Shown here piece after piece: positions 1 through 8,044 of a stretch of DNA of 30,172 bases; position 1 is the stretch's first letter; each line of letters starts with the position of its first letter. Both the position numbers and the translations under genes were made by a program. The stretch comes from Myxococcales bacterium (GTDB lineage Bacteria > Myxococcota_A > Bradymonadia > UBA4248): positions 1 through 30,172 of the forward strand of contig SFMP01000204.1 of NCBI GenBank assembly GCA_004554395.1, in the 5' to 3' direction. A model generated the notes under the pieces. That model saw only the letters and a list, made by a program, of their open reading frames with translations. It made no database searches and was not told the origin of the DNA.

Positions 1-209
1 CGCCCTATCGCCTGTGGCGATACGGGCTTTTTTCGCCCTATTTCGCTCGCCGCTCAATACGGGCTCTGGCACGGCTATTGGCATTCGCCAATACGCCGTG
101 TTTTTTTTTCGCCCTATCGCCTGTGGCGATACGGGCTTTTTTCGCCCTATTTCGCTCGCCGCTCAATACGGGCTCTGGCACGGCTATTGGCATTCGCCAA
201 TACGCCGTG
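1..209 (+). repeat. Two identical 100-bp units of three stem-loops each
   Basis: Bases 1-100 and 110-209 are identical, separated by a T-run (109-bp period). Each unit holds three stem-loops: 2-27 (GCCC, TATCGCC, loop TGT, GGCGATA, C, GGGC), 35-64 (GCCC, TATT, long loop, AATA, C, GGGC) and 70-100 (CACGGC, TATTGGC, loop ATTC, GCCAATA, C, GCCGTG). In each, one unpaired C follows ATA on the 3' side. Two of the hairpins are followed by T-runs, so they could also end transcripts coming from the left. The first unit begins at base 1, so the array may continue outside the window. No gene is seen in 1-276. Confidence 0.9.
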
Positions 210-276
210 CTTTTTTGGTGGCGTTTGCTGAGGGGGGATGCGGAGCTTGGCGCATCGCAATGGCAGGGAAACGGGG

Positions 277-2688
277 CTATTTGACGAGATAAATCTGGAA
301 GCGTTCCGCATCGCCGACATGCAATGTACTCGTTTTGATCTCGGCGGGTTCATCGGCTAAGAGGTTGACGAGTGTTTTTTCGCTTCCGAGATTGCAATCG
401 CCGCCGCCTTCGGGGCCGGCAATTCCGACGATAATCGTTTCGGTGCCATCGTTCATTTCATAGCACCAGAGTTGATCGTTGGGCTGGTCGATATTTTTAC
501 GCGTACCTCGGCGAATCGCTGGGTGTTGTGCGCGAATCGTTCCGAGTTTTTGGACGTATTTGAGCGCACCTTTTTGTTCGTTGTTGAGCGCATCGCCAAA
601 TTCCATCATGCGACGGTTATCGGGGTCGTTTGCGCCTTCCATGCCGTATTCATCGCCATAGTAGATGAGGGGAACTCCGGGCTGCGTCAGCAATATGGTC
701 ATCGCTTGTTTGACTTTGAAATAAGACTTCCAATCGGAATCGGGGACTTCTGGATTTTGCTTCCATTTGTCTTTGGATTGGCCGGCGGCGACAGAGAGTG
801 CGCGAGCGACGTCGTGGTTGCCCATAAACGTGCCCATGAGATGGGTGGGGTAGGGGGAATTGTTCAACGACGTTTTGTCATATATAACTTTCCCCATATT
901 GCCCGATCTGAGTACTTCTTGGATGGAGTAGTAGAGCGGGAAGTCGAATTGGGCGTGGAGCAAGTCGTTGCCAATGTATTTATTGATGAGTCCGACATCG
1001 CCTGTAAACGTCTCACCGACCATATAGAACGTGATGCCCGTGTTGTTGAAGAGCGTTTCGACGGCAGAACGCAAATCTTTGATGAATTGGATATTCATGT
1101 GTTTGACGGCGTCGACGCGGAATCCGTCGATGCCCGTCTGCTTGATGAGCCAAATGGCGTGATCGACCATGAGTTGGCGAGCGTCGGCGATTTCGTAGTT
1201 GATATCGGGGAGATCGGCCGAAAACCAGCATTTTTCGGGATAGTTATCCCAATTATTATCTTTGTCGCAGAGCACGCCATTGGGGGCATCGTTAAACCAG
1301 TTTTGGTGGTTTTTATAGATGGGGCTATCGCGGTGGACGTGGTTGGCGGCGAAGTCGACGAGTACGCGCATGCCGCGTTCGTGGCAAGCATCAACCAAGT
1401 CGCGGAGCTCTTCCATCGTGCCAAAGTGCGGTTCGATGGCTTTCATGCCTTTGAAATCGGTGTCTTTATTGGCGTCGGTCATAAACGTCGTAATCGGCCA
1501 ATACGAGTGATATGCCGAATACGTTCTGTTGTCGGTGCCTTTGCTCGTGCCTTGGGTATTCATCGAAACCGACGAAATCCAGAGCGTGTTGACGCCCATA
1601 TTGGTAAAGTAGCCTTCTTCGACTTTTTGCTTCAAACCCTTGAAATCGCCGCCCATCCATCGAGCATCCGATGTGCCTTCGTGTGAAGCATCGGTCGTTG
1701 GGTTGTTATTGCTCGAGTCGCCATCGACGAAGCGGTCGGTGAAGGCAAAGTAGAGTAGGGCATCGCGCCAATCGAACGCCGTATCTTCGACCCAAACGGG
1801 GGCATAGACGTCGCCTTTGTCGGTCTTGATATCGTAGTTATAGCGCGTGTTTTTATCGACCGTATCGGTGACGACAGACCCCGTATATTGCGCGTTTTTG
1901 CCACCCGTCACGCTCGTAATGTTGACGCCGTCGGACAACGTAATGGTGACGTTTTTGCCATTGACGACGATGCTCTTAATGTGGTTGTCACCGAGGACGA
2001 CCGTGCCGCCACCCGTATTTCCGCCCGCGTTTCCGCCTGTATTTCCGCTGGCCGTTCCCGATTTGCCAAAGGAAATGCCACATTGGGTGATCTTTGCGAT
2101 CGAGTTGTCGTCATTGTCTTTTTCGCCATTGGCAGGATCGGTTTTCCAAGAGTCTTTATCCCAACCATCGACGTAATACTTGTATTTGTAGGAATCGTCT
2201 TTTTGGACTTCAATTTTGATCGTATGGTTGCCATTGCCGTCGCTCGTCATCTTGTAGTCGGCTTTGGAAGGCGATGTAATCACACCATCGGCGGCGTCGA
2301 GCCAGTTGTTAAACTCTCCGACGAGGTAGACGTCGAAATCTGCCGTGCCACCCGAGGCGATGTTCGTGTACTCATTGAAATACGTAAACGTCGCATAACA
2401 CTTGCCATCTTCGTTTCCCGTATTCCCCGAGTTCCCGTTGTTCCCCGAGTTCCCGTTGTTCCCCGTGTTACCAGTGCCATCTTTAACGCATTCGCCTTTG
2501 GCGTTTTGCGTATATCCCGTTACGCAAACATTACAAATGCCTGCCAAATTGGTCTTATAGCCTTCGTCACAGATGCACACGCCACTTTCGTTCTTCGTGC
2601 CATGACCGCAAGCCGACGATTCATTCGTATCGTCTGCGCATCCAGCAATAAAAGCCGCAATAGCAAAGCAAATGACTGATTTTTTCAT
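277..2688 (-). CDS. Secreted GH13 alpha-amylase-family lipoprotein with starch-binding-like domain
   Basis: An 803-aa protein likely to cleave alpha-glucans at the cell surface or in the periplasm. Residues 1-17 form a lipoprotein signal ending in IAGC (lipid-anchored Cys17). A small Cys-rich, EGF-like segment (about 27-67) and a Gly/Asn linker follow. Residues 100-200 resemble a CBM48/glycogen-binding fold (YLVGEFNNW and many aromatics). The GH13 barrel spans about 305-720 and keeps all key residues: region I D445/N449/H450, region II GFRVDAVKH with nucleophile D526, region III acid/base E559, and region IV N624-H625-D626. The ATG at 2688 has GAGGG just upstream. It is divergent from glgA, so both sides of glucan turnover start from one intergenic region. 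Exact specificity (alpha-amylase, neopullulanase or cyclomaltodextrinase) cannot be told. Confidence 0.93.
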   Translation of the reverse strand: MKKSVICFAIAAFIAGCADDTNESSACGHGTKNESGVCICDEGYKTNLAGICNVCVTGYTQNAKGECVKDGTGNTGNNGNSGNNGNSGNTGNEDGKCYATFTYFNEYTNIASGGTADFDVYLVGEFNNWLDAADGVITSPSKADYKMTSDGNGNHTIKIEVQKDDSYKYKYYVDGWDKDSWKTDPANGEKDNDDNSIAKITQCGISFGKSGTASGNTGGNAGGNTGGGTVVLGDNHIKSIVVNGKNVTITLSDGVNITSVTGGKNAQYTGSVVTDTVDKNTRYNYDIKTDKGDVYAPVWVEDTAFDWRDALLYFAFTDRFVDGDSSNNNPTTDASHEGTSDARWMGGDFKGLKQKVEEGYFTNMGVNTLWISSVSMNTQGTSKGTDNRTYSAYHSYWPITTFMTDANKDTDFKGMKAIEPHFGTMEELRDLVDACHERGMRVLVDFAANHVHRDSPIYKNHQNWFNDAPNGVLCDKDNNWDNYPEKCWFSADLPDINYEIADARQLMVDHAIWLIKQTGIDGFRVDAVKHMNIQFIKDLRSAVETLFNNTGITFYMVGETFTGDVGLINKYIGNDLLHAQFDFPLYYSIQEVLRSGNMGKVIYDKTSLNNSPYPTHLMGTFMGNHDVARALSVAAGQSKDKWKQNPEVPDSDWKSYFKVKQAMTILLTQPGVPLIYYGDEYGMEGANDPDNRRMMEFGDALNNEQKGALKYVQKLGTIRAQHPAIRRGTRKNIDQPNDQLWCYEMNDGTETIIVGIAGPEGGGDCNLGSEKTLVNLLADEPAEIKTSTLHVGDAERFQIYLVK

Positions 2689-3002
2689 TGCAAACCCTCA
2701 CCGACAAAGTTGTTGTTATCCGAACCTAAAAGCCGCGCGATAAGCCGCTTAAAGCGGTGCAAAATATACGCGAAAAAAGCGAAAAATGCAATATTCTGGC
2801 ACTTTTGGCGCTCAAAGAATACGCGCCCCAAAGGCATCGTTTGGCGCCTTCCGATCGCGCCCAAATGGGGACGATAAAAAGTGACATATCGAAGTGCGAT
2901 CTGGTGTATAAGCACATGGCGCATTGGCATGCGCCGAGCGAAAGTCGCGCTATCGTAGCGGTAGCGCATGATTTGTATTGTTTTCGAGAATGGAGTCCAA
3001 AA
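2689..3002. promoter_or_regulatory. Divergent intergenic region between amylase gene and glgA
   Basis: No gene is seen here. It must carry promoters for both flanking genes, but no convincing -35/-10 pair stands out. It contains small inverted repeats: CCGCTT-A-AAGCGG at 2745-2757, a GGCGCA/TGCGCC hairpin near 2918-2935, and GCGCTA/TAGCGC near 2947-2967 in the likely glgA leader. Any of these could be operators or leader hairpins. The reading frame upstream of glgA stays open across this stretch, but without GlgA homology. Confidence 0.4.
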
Positions 3003-4484
3003 ATGAAGATTCTGATGGTAGCTTCGGAAGCCGTCCCTTATGCCAAGACTGGCGGCCTAGCCGATGTCGCTGGCGTCTTGCCCAAATTCCTCAGGCAACT
3101 CGGGCACGACGTGCGAGTCGTCATCCCACTCTATGGGAGCATCGATCGCTGGAAATATCGCATGGATGACGTTCCTGGAGCGATGGGCGTTTGGATGGGC
3201 GTGATGGGTGAGCTCTGGTGCGGGATCAAAGAATCGCGCCTTCCCAATAGCGATGTTCCCGTCTATTTCATCGATTATGAGCGGTTTTTTGCACGTTCCC
3301 AACTCTATAACGAGCCCAACGGACAGGGCTTTATGGACAACGACAATCGCTTCGTGTTTTTATCGAGAGCGGCTCTTCAACTTTGCAAAAAGCTCGATTT
3401 TGCGCCCGATATCGTCCATTGCAACGATTGGCATACGGCGGCAGTTCCCATCTTCCTCAATACGGTCTATCGCGACGATCCGTTCTTTAGCCATACGGCT
3501 TCGCTTTTGACGATCCACAACATGGAATACCAAGGGCGATATTACTCGGGATTGATGGATGTGCTCGACATCGGTTGGGAACATTTCAACCATCTCGAAC
3601 TCGAATGGCAAGGGCAAGTGAATTTGCTCAAAGGCGGCATTTATCACAGTACTTTGTTCAACGCCGTGAGCCATGGCTATGCCGCCGAAATCCTCACGCC
3701 GCAATTTGGTCATGGGCTCGAAGGCGTCGTTCAAGATCGCCGCGACGCGCTTCGCGGCGTGCTCAATGGCATCGATTACGAAGAATGGAATCCAGCGCAC
3801 GACGTCTACATTACGGCGCCATACGACAAAGAACAGATGGCTGGGAAAGCGGTCTGCAAACACGCGCTCCAAGAAGAAATGCATCTCGTGCCGCGATCCG
3901 ATGTTCCGCTCTTTGGGCTCGTCGCCCGGCTCGTCGATCAAAAGGGCATACGGCTTTTGGCAGAAGTTTTCGAGTCGCTCATGGCGCTCGATCTTCAGAT
4001 CGCGCTATTGGGCAGTGGCGAGTCTTGGGCGCACGACTTTTTCAACGCGATGGCGGCAAAATACCCTGGGAAATTTGCTTGTTATCTGGGCTATAGCAAT
4101 CCGCTTGCGCATCGCATCGAGGCGGGTTCAGACTTCTTCCTCATGCCGAGCGTTTTCGAGCCGTGTGGGCTCAATCAGCTCTATAGCTTGCGCTATGGTA
4201 GTTTGCCCATCGTCCACGCCGTGGGGGGGCTCAACGATACGGTCGAGAATTTCGACGAATACAATCACACAGGGACGGGCTTCAAATACAACGATCAAAC
4301 GCCCGGGGCTTTCTACGATACGATAGGTTGGGCTCTGAGCACGTGGTATCACCGCCCCGACGATATCGCCGGTTTGCGCTGGCGTGCGATGAGTCAGGTC
4401 TTTTCGTGGCAAGGATCGGCGTCGCAATACGTCGACATCTATCGCGAAGCGATTTGGCGTCGCACGGGGCAAAGCGTCGATTAG
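3003..4484 (+). CDS. glgA: Glycogen synthase (ADP-glucose type, GT5)
   Basis: Adds glucose from ADP-glucose to the growing end of glycogen in the cytoplasm. The 493-aa length fits bacterial GlgA. Visible GT5 motifs: the sugar-nucleotide loop KTGGLADV (15-22), HCNDWHTA (139-146), LTIHNMEYQG (169-178), NGIDYEEWNP (255-264), ARLVDQKG (308-315) and the C-terminal signature EPCGLNQLYSLRYG (386-399), followed by GGLNDTV. The ATG at 3003 is chosen over the longer open frame from 2757 because homology starts at MKILMVASEA and a GGAG lies about 9 bases upstream. It is divergent from the secreted GH13 enzyme. No branching enzyme or glgC is in the window, so other glycogen genes must lie elsewhere. Confidence 0.96.
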   Translation: MKILMVASEAVPYAKTGGLADVAGVLPKFLRQLGHDVRVVIPLYGSIDRWKYRMDDVPGAMGVWMGVMGELWCGIKESRLPNSDVPVYFIDYERFFARSQLYNEPNGQGFMDNDNRFVFLSRAALQLCKKLDFAPDIVHCNDWHTAAVPIFLNTVYRDDPFFSHTASLLTIHNMEYQGRYYSGLMDVLDIGWEHFNHLELEWQGQVNLLKGGIYHSTLFNAVSHGYAAEILTPQFGHGLEGVVQDRRDALRGVLNGIDYEEWNPAHDVYITAPYDKEQMAGKAVCKHALQEEMHLVPRSDVPLFGLVARLVDQKGIRLLAEVFESLMALDLQIALLGSGESWAHDFFNAMAAKYPGKFACYLGYSNPLAHRIEAGSDFFLMPSVFEPCGLNQLYSLRYGSLPIVHAVGGLNDTVENFDEYNHTGTGFKYNDQTPGAFYDTIGWALSTWYHRPDDIAGLRWRAMSQVFSWQGSASQYVDIYREAIWRRTGQSVD

Positions 4485-4489
4485 ACGCG

Positions 4490-4582
4490 CCGTCTTGCCA
4501 ATCATTCGATATAGACGCGCGCCGCGCGCGCCGTCTTGCCAATCATTCGATATAGACGCGCGCCGCGCGCGTCGTCTTGCCA
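4490..4582 (+). repeat. 41-bp tandem repeat (about 2.3 copies) with GC palindrome
   Basis: Six bases after the glgA stop, a 41-bp unit starting CCGTCTTGCC is repeated at 4490 and 4531 and begins a third time near 4573. Each unit ends in a G/C-only palindrome. The second is a perfect 9-bp inverted repeat around one base (4555-4573), which would form a very stable hairpin and may block or end transcription after glgA. The partial third copy supplies the TTGCCA that looks like the -35 box of the next gene. Confidence 0.85.
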
Positions 4583-4605
4583 ATTTACGGTAAGTTTGGT
4601 ATTTT
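4577..4605 (+). promoter_or_regulatory. Predicted sigma70-type promoter for the 4661 gene
   Basis: TTGCCA at 4577-4582, a 17-base spacer, then TATTTT at 4600-4605. Spacing is ideal; the boxes match 5/6 and 4/6 of consensus. It would give a leader of about 50 bases before the ATG at 4661. The -35 lies inside the last partial copy of the 41-bp repeat. Confidence 0.45.
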
Positions 4606-4660
4606 ATCGCGTGGTATCCCGTATTGTTCCTTTAGGCTTTTTTTCAAAGGCGTCATAGCT

Positions 4661-5053
4661 ATGGCAAATCTCGTTTTGGATCTCAAAGAAATCGAAGTGG
4701 AATACATTGCTCCCCATGTCATGAACGGTACGGGGCGTATTACGCTGTTGCTGACGATCGTGCGTGGTGCTCGCGGCAAGCGCAAACTCTTGGGCGAGGC
4801 CTTTGCTCGCACGATTTATCAGCCGATTATCCATTTCAAAGTATTCGACGATGTCGGCTTGGAATCGCTGTTTTCGCGCTTCTTGCAGCAGCTCATTCAC
4901 CGCGGCTATCGTCCCGTTCAATACCGCGAGCGCGATCTCGACGATCATCTCTCGAGCTGGAAACCTTGCGATATCGCTTCGCTCGACGATACCGATCTCA
5001 AACGCGGTGAAGATGCCGATATCAACTTTGGCGAAACGTTCGAAGATTTCTAG
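4661..5053 (+). CDS. Conserved-looking hypothetical protein (130 aa)
   Basis: I do not recognise this protein. It begins MANLVLDLKEIEVEYIAPHV and looks soluble, with no signal peptide or membrane segment. The middle is basic (RGARGKRK near 36-43) and the last 40 residues are strongly acidic, ending FGETFEDF. The predicted pattern is mixed alpha/beta. The ATG at 4661 is chosen over the longer frame from 4577 because it follows a good promoter and an AAAGG, while the 28 upstream codons look like leader sequence. The stop lies five bases before the next gene, so the two are almost surely co-transcribed. A link to RNA modification is possible by context only. Confidence 0.75.
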   Translation: MANLVLDLKEIEVEYIAPHVMNGTGRITLLLTIVRGARGKRKLLGEAFARTIYQPIIHFKVFDDVGLESLFSRFLQQLIHRGYRPVQYRERDLDDHLSSWKPCDIASLDDTDLKRGEDADINFGETFEDF

Positions 5054-5058
5054 GCGAT

Positions 5059-6669
5059 ATGGCGACGATACAATCTGGAACGATAAGGGTCATCTACGAA
5101 GACGACAATTTTCTCGTCGTCGATAAACCGAGTGGTATTCCGACCCATGCGCCCAACGATTCGATTCAAGGTGTAGCCGAGATATTGGGTGAGGCGCGTG
5201 GTTTGCGCCTCGGCGTCCATCAAAGACTCGATGCGGCGACGAGTGGCGTTTTGGCGTTCTCGAAGTCGGCCCAAGGTGCCACGCGTTTGGGCAAGGCATT
5301 CGAGTTGCGCAACGTCAAAAAGACGTATCGGGCACTCGTCTGTGGCATTCCAAAAACTGCCTCGGGGCAATGGACTCATACACTCGTGCACGAAGGCGGC
5401 GTGACAAAGGCTTCGCCACAAGGGAAGATGGCGAAATTGCGCTACCGAACGGTCGCCACGATCGGGCCGTTTGCGCTTCTCGAAATCGATTTGATGACGG
5501 GGATAACGCATCAAATCCGCGTGCAATGCGCTCTAGAGGGCATGCCCATTTTGGGCGATGCCCTCTATGGCGGAGGCAATTGCTTCGAACGGCTTTGCCT
5601 CCATGCGCAAAGACTCCTCATCACGTCGGAGCCCAATTTGCCGGCATTTTATGCAAAGCCGCCGATGTGGCTCGACGCGCCGAAACTCGACAAATTGTTT
5701 TCGGCGATTCTGTCTCGTGCGATGGATCCATGGCGCAACGCGCCAGGCGGCTTTGCACAAGACGAAGTATTTTGCGTCTTTGCGCCACAACATAGCGGAA
5801 TTCCCGAGATCGTCGTCGAAAGACTCGGGCGCACTTTGCTCGTGCGCCATCTCGAACCCGATGCCGATACGCTTTGGCGCGAAGGCGATATGCGCATATT
5901 TGCAAAGTGTGCTCTCCGAGAATGCCAATGCGATGACTTTTGTTATCGAGTTCACGAATCGGCGTCGAAGCGGCACGCGTGTCGATCGCTGGCGCGAGCT
6001 TTCGACAAGGCTTTCGATCCGTTCGTCGCCTGCGAGCAGGGCATTGCCTACCAGTTCGATTTATCGGGCAATGCAACGGGGCTATATCTCGATCAGCGCG
6101 ATAATCGCCATTGGATCGCCCAAAATGCCTCGGGTAGCGTCATCAATTTATTCGCCTATACGTGTGCTTTTTCGGTTTGTGCGGCGATGAATCCAAATGT
6201 GACGTCGACGACGAGTATCGATGCCGCGCCTGCCGCCCTCAAAAAGGGGCGATTAAACTTCGAACGCAACCACATAGATTTGAATGGGCATAGGTTTATC
6301 AAAGAAGATGCCATCAAATACTTGTCGAAATGCGTTCAAAACGGAACAAAATTCGATACGATTATTTGCGATCCGCCGAGTTTTGGACGCTTCGAAAAGA
6401 ACGTGTTTTCGCTCGAAGACGACTTGAACGATCTATTGTCGCTTTGTTGTCGAGTGGCGGCTCCGGGGGCTTTGATGCTCTTTTCGATCAATCATCGAAA
6501 AATCCGCCTTTCGAAGCTTCGTTCTGCGTTCAAAGAGGCAACGCGAAATCTCGAATACGCACCCAAAGACGTCTCGATATTCGTCAACGACGAGACCGTG
6601 TCGGTTCTAGGCGTTGGAACCGATCTCAAGACGATTCGATGCCGTTTTAGTCGTGCGACGAATGATTGA
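5059..6669 (+). CDS. RluA-family pseudouridine synthase fused to class I RNA methyltransferase
   Basis: A 536-aa two-domain protein. Residues about 8-210 are an RluA-type pseudouridine synthase: HQRLDAATSG carries the catalytic Asp (D58), and GITHQIRVQCALEGMPILGD (148-167) is the conserved second motif. Residues about 225-536 resemble the methyltransferase part of RlmI/RlmK: GLYLDQRDNR (341-350), the SAM loop NLFAYTCAFSVCA (363-375) and the catalytic-loop motif DPPSFGR (438-444). The likely job is to make a pseudouridine and a methyl mark on 23S rRNA or tRNA; the sites cannot be read from sequence. It starts five bases after the previous stop and lacks a strong Shine-Dalgarno, which suggests coupling. 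The frame runs unbroken through both halves, so this is not an annotation join. Confidence 0.88.
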   Translation: MATIQSGTIRVIYEDDNFLVVDKPSGIPTHAPNDSIQGVAEILGEARGLRLGVHQRLDAATSGVLAFSKSAQGATRLGKAFELRNVKKTYRALVCGIPKTASGQWTHTLVHEGGVTKASPQGKMAKLRYRTVATIGPFALLEIDLMTGITHQIRVQCALEGMPILGDALYGGGNCFERLCLHAQRLLITSEPNLPAFYAKPPMWLDAPKLDKLFSAILSRAMDPWRNAPGGFAQDEVFCVFAPQHSGIPEIVVERLGRTLLVRHLEPDADTLWREGDMRIFAKCALRECQCDDFCYRVHESASKRHACRSLARAFDKAFDPFVACEQGIAYQFDLSGNATGLYLDQRDNRHWIAQNASGSVINLFAYTCAFSVCAAMNPNVTSTTSIDAAPAALKKGRLNFERNHIDLNGHRFIKEDAIKYLSKCVQNGTKFDTIICDPPSFGRFEKNVFSLEDDLNDLLSLCCRVAAPGALMLFSINHRKIRLSKLRSAFKEATRNLEYAPKDVSIFVNDETVSVLGVGTDLKTIRCRFSRATND

Positions 6670-6683
6670 TCGTCGATATATTC

Positions 6684-6707
6684 CCTCCCACCGTGATAAG
6701 TGGGAGG
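6684..6707. terminator. Bidirectional terminator-like hairpin
   Basis: A perfect 8-bp stem (CCTCCCAC / GTGGGAGG) with an 8-base loop lies between two convergent genes. An A/T-rich tract follows on both sides, though true T-runs are short. It probably ends the operon on the plus strand and the YwqK-like gene on the minus strand. Confidence 0.6.
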
Positions 6708-6747
6708 ATAAAATATGGCAAGTTCGTCGAGAAAATGCCGACAATCG

Positions 6748-7074
6748 CTATTTTGCCGGATCGGGTTGGACGATATTGCCATCTCGAAATCGCGTCTTGA
6801 GGATGACGTTTCCCTTTTCGTCGAATTGCGTAAATTCTCCCTCGAGTTTATCGTCGATATAGAACGATTCTTCGGCGGGGAATCCGTTGGCATGCCAGCG
6901 TTTGCATCGTCCTTCTTTGACGTCGTCGGCATAGGTGCATTCGAGGAGGATTTGCCCGTTTTGCGCATAACGGCGCATGATGCCATTGAGTTTTCCTTGG
7001 CTGTATTCGATTTCGAATTGTGGGGTGCCATCCGAAAAAGTCGAGCGATACATCCCGGCGCCATCTCCTGCCAT
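6748..7074 (-). CDS. YwqK/MORN-repeat protein (108 aa)
   Basis: A small protein built of about three and a half repeats of roughly 23 residues, each with an NG or DG turn and a G-x-(W/F/Y) end (for example NGQILLECTYADD, NGFPAEESFYIDDKLEGEF, KGNVILKTRFRDG). This is the MORN-like pattern of the YwqK family, often labelled an antitoxin in databases with little proof. No signal peptide is seen. The start at 7074 is preferred to the upstream ATG at 7134: it has GGAG seven bases upstream, and the extra 20 residues lack the repeat pattern. No toxin partner is adjacent. Function is unknown; MORN-like repeats usually bind proteins or lipids. Confidence 0.75.
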   Translation of the reverse strand: MAGDGAGMYRSTFSDGTPQFEIEYSQGKLNGIMRRYAQNGQILLECTYADDVKEGRCKRWHANGFPAEESFYIDDKLEGEFTQFDEKGNVILKTRFRDGNIVQPDPAK

Positions 7075-7164
7075 GTTTTTACTCCATAAGAAAAAAGCCG
7101 TATTGCATACGCATTTGGGGGTGGGCGGCGACACGGCATTTTATCATAGATCGAGAGAAAAAAG

Positions 7165-7881
7165 TTAAATCTTATGCGGAACTTCGGCGAGATCGGTATT
7201 GAGTGCCGATTTGCCCGTTTCGATGTTGTTTTGGTTGGCTTTTTCGAGGGTTTCGATGCGATCGACGAGCCGGCGCAGGGCAAAATCGAGCTCTTCGATC
7301 GTGAGTTGTTGCGATAGATTGGCGTTGGCATCGAATTTGAGATGCGATCGACGTGCGAATTGAACGGTTGCATCGTCGGAGCTTAAGTCGTCGGCGTGAA
7401 TGCCTTGTGGTGGGGCTTGCGGAGCAGGGCATTGGACTTTGGGCGTGCCTGAGTCGGCGACGTAGACGACGGTTGGTGGTGGGGCGTCGTCGTCGTCGAT
7501 GAGCTGCACGAGCCCAGGGATACTGCACAACAAGGCGGCGACGCCGATAAACGTCGGAATCCAGTGCTTGAGCGAAAAGCGCTTTGTCGTTTGTGGTGCT
7601 GACGCGGTGCGACTGGCGTGTAGAGGCGCGGGACTCTTTTCGCGCTCGCGTTCGATGCGATCTTCGATCGACGAGAGCAAGGCATAAGAATCGACGGAGT
7701 CGATAAACGATTCGGCGTCGAGTCGCACGGCATGGCGCAATTCGTTGAGCGCTTGCCACGTCGGCGTTTCGGATAACGACTCATGCGATATGGCATCAAG
7801 TTCGTCGGATGGCGTTTCGCCATCGAAATACGATTGGATCATCAAGGGATTGACTTCTTTCTTTTGCGCATCTTGATGCAT
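7165..7881 (-). CDS. Single-pass membrane protein resembling an anti-sigma factor
   Basis: A 238-aa protein. The N-terminal half (PLMIQSYFDGETPSDELDAI, then a helical pair reaching residue 76) has the look of the cytoplasmic domain of anti-sigma factors, but lacks their zinc HxxxCxxC. One membrane segment lies at about 107-128 (WIPTFIGVAALLCSIPGLV). A Pro-rich linker and a C-terminal coiled coil (about 200-225) follow, probably in the periplasm. The ATG at 7881 is chosen because GGAGG lies six bases upstream; the GTG at 7893 has no ribosome site. No sigma-factor gene is adjacent, so the partner, if any, is encoded elsewhere. A general membrane-scaffold role is the alternative. Confidence 0.65.
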   Translation of the reverse strand: MHQDAQKKEVNPLMIQSYFDGETPSDELDAISHESLSETPTWQALNELRHAVRLDAESFIDSVDSYALLSSIEDRIEREREKSPAPLHASRTASAPQTTKRFSLKHWIPTFIGVAALLCSIPGLVQLIDDDDAPPPTVVYVADSGTPKVQCPAPQAPPQGIHADDLSSDDATVQFARRSHLKFDANANLSQQLTIEELDFALRRLVDRIETLEKANQNNIETGKSALNTDLAEVPHKI

Positions 7882-7890
7882 AACACCCTC

Positions 7891-7917
7891 CACTAGGACG
7901 ACACAAAATCCCTAGTG
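7891..7917 (-). promoter_or_regulatory. Inverted repeat next to the ribosome site of the anti-sigma-like gene
   Basis: CACTAGG and CCTAGTG (perfect 7-bp arms, 13-base spacer, centres 20 bp apart) lie downstream of a TATAAT box and directly abut the GGAGGG ribosome site. It could be an operator spanning two helix turns, or an mRNA hairpin that limits ribosome access. Confidence 0.5.
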
Positions 7918-7936
7918 CCGTAACGGAACTCTGCAG

Positions 7937-7942
7937 ATTATA
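7937..7942 (-). promoter_or_regulatory. Predicted -10 box for the anti-sigma-like gene
   Basis: On the minus strand this is a perfect TATAAT, about 56 bases before the ATG at 7881. No good -35 is seen at the expected place (GTTCAT at 17-base spacing), so an activator or a weak promoter is likely. Confidence 0.4.
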
Positions 7943-7979
7943 TTCACAAATTCTTGCCTATGAACGACAGTAAAAACTC

Positions 7980-8044
7980 GCTTCTCGACAAAAAAGCTCC
8001 TCGACATAAAAGCTCCTTGACAGAACAGTCTCTTTCACGTGAAA
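7980..8044 (+). promoter_or_regulatory. Three 16-bp-spaced direct repeats plus TTTCACGTGAAA palindrome
   Basis: The 11-mer GCTYCTYGACA occurs at 7980-7990, 7996-8006 and 8012-8022, exactly 16 bp apart. The last copy contains a perfect -35 (TTGACA, 8017-8022). Eleven bases on lies a perfect 12-bp palindrome, TTTCACGTGAAA (8033-8044), where the -10 would be expected; the sequence there is only a weak -10 (TGAAAA). This looks like a regulated promoter with binding sites for a repeat-reading activator and a dimeric regulator, serving the gene at 8161. Confidence 0.5.

Noticed and set aside
14..292. 92-codon frame across the stem-loop repeats
   Set aside because: Its protein repeats only because the DNA repeats; no ribosome site and its codons follow hairpin arms.
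472..1686. 404-codon open frame antisense to the amylase gene
   Set aside because: The minus-strand gene has all GH13 motifs. The plus-strand frame reads as Val/Phe/Ile-rich shadow with no recognisable motif.
6748..7074. Antitoxin of a toxin-antitoxin pair
   Set aside because: The YwqK label suggests this, but no toxin-like gene overlaps or adjoins it, and MORN-like repeats alone do not prove the role.
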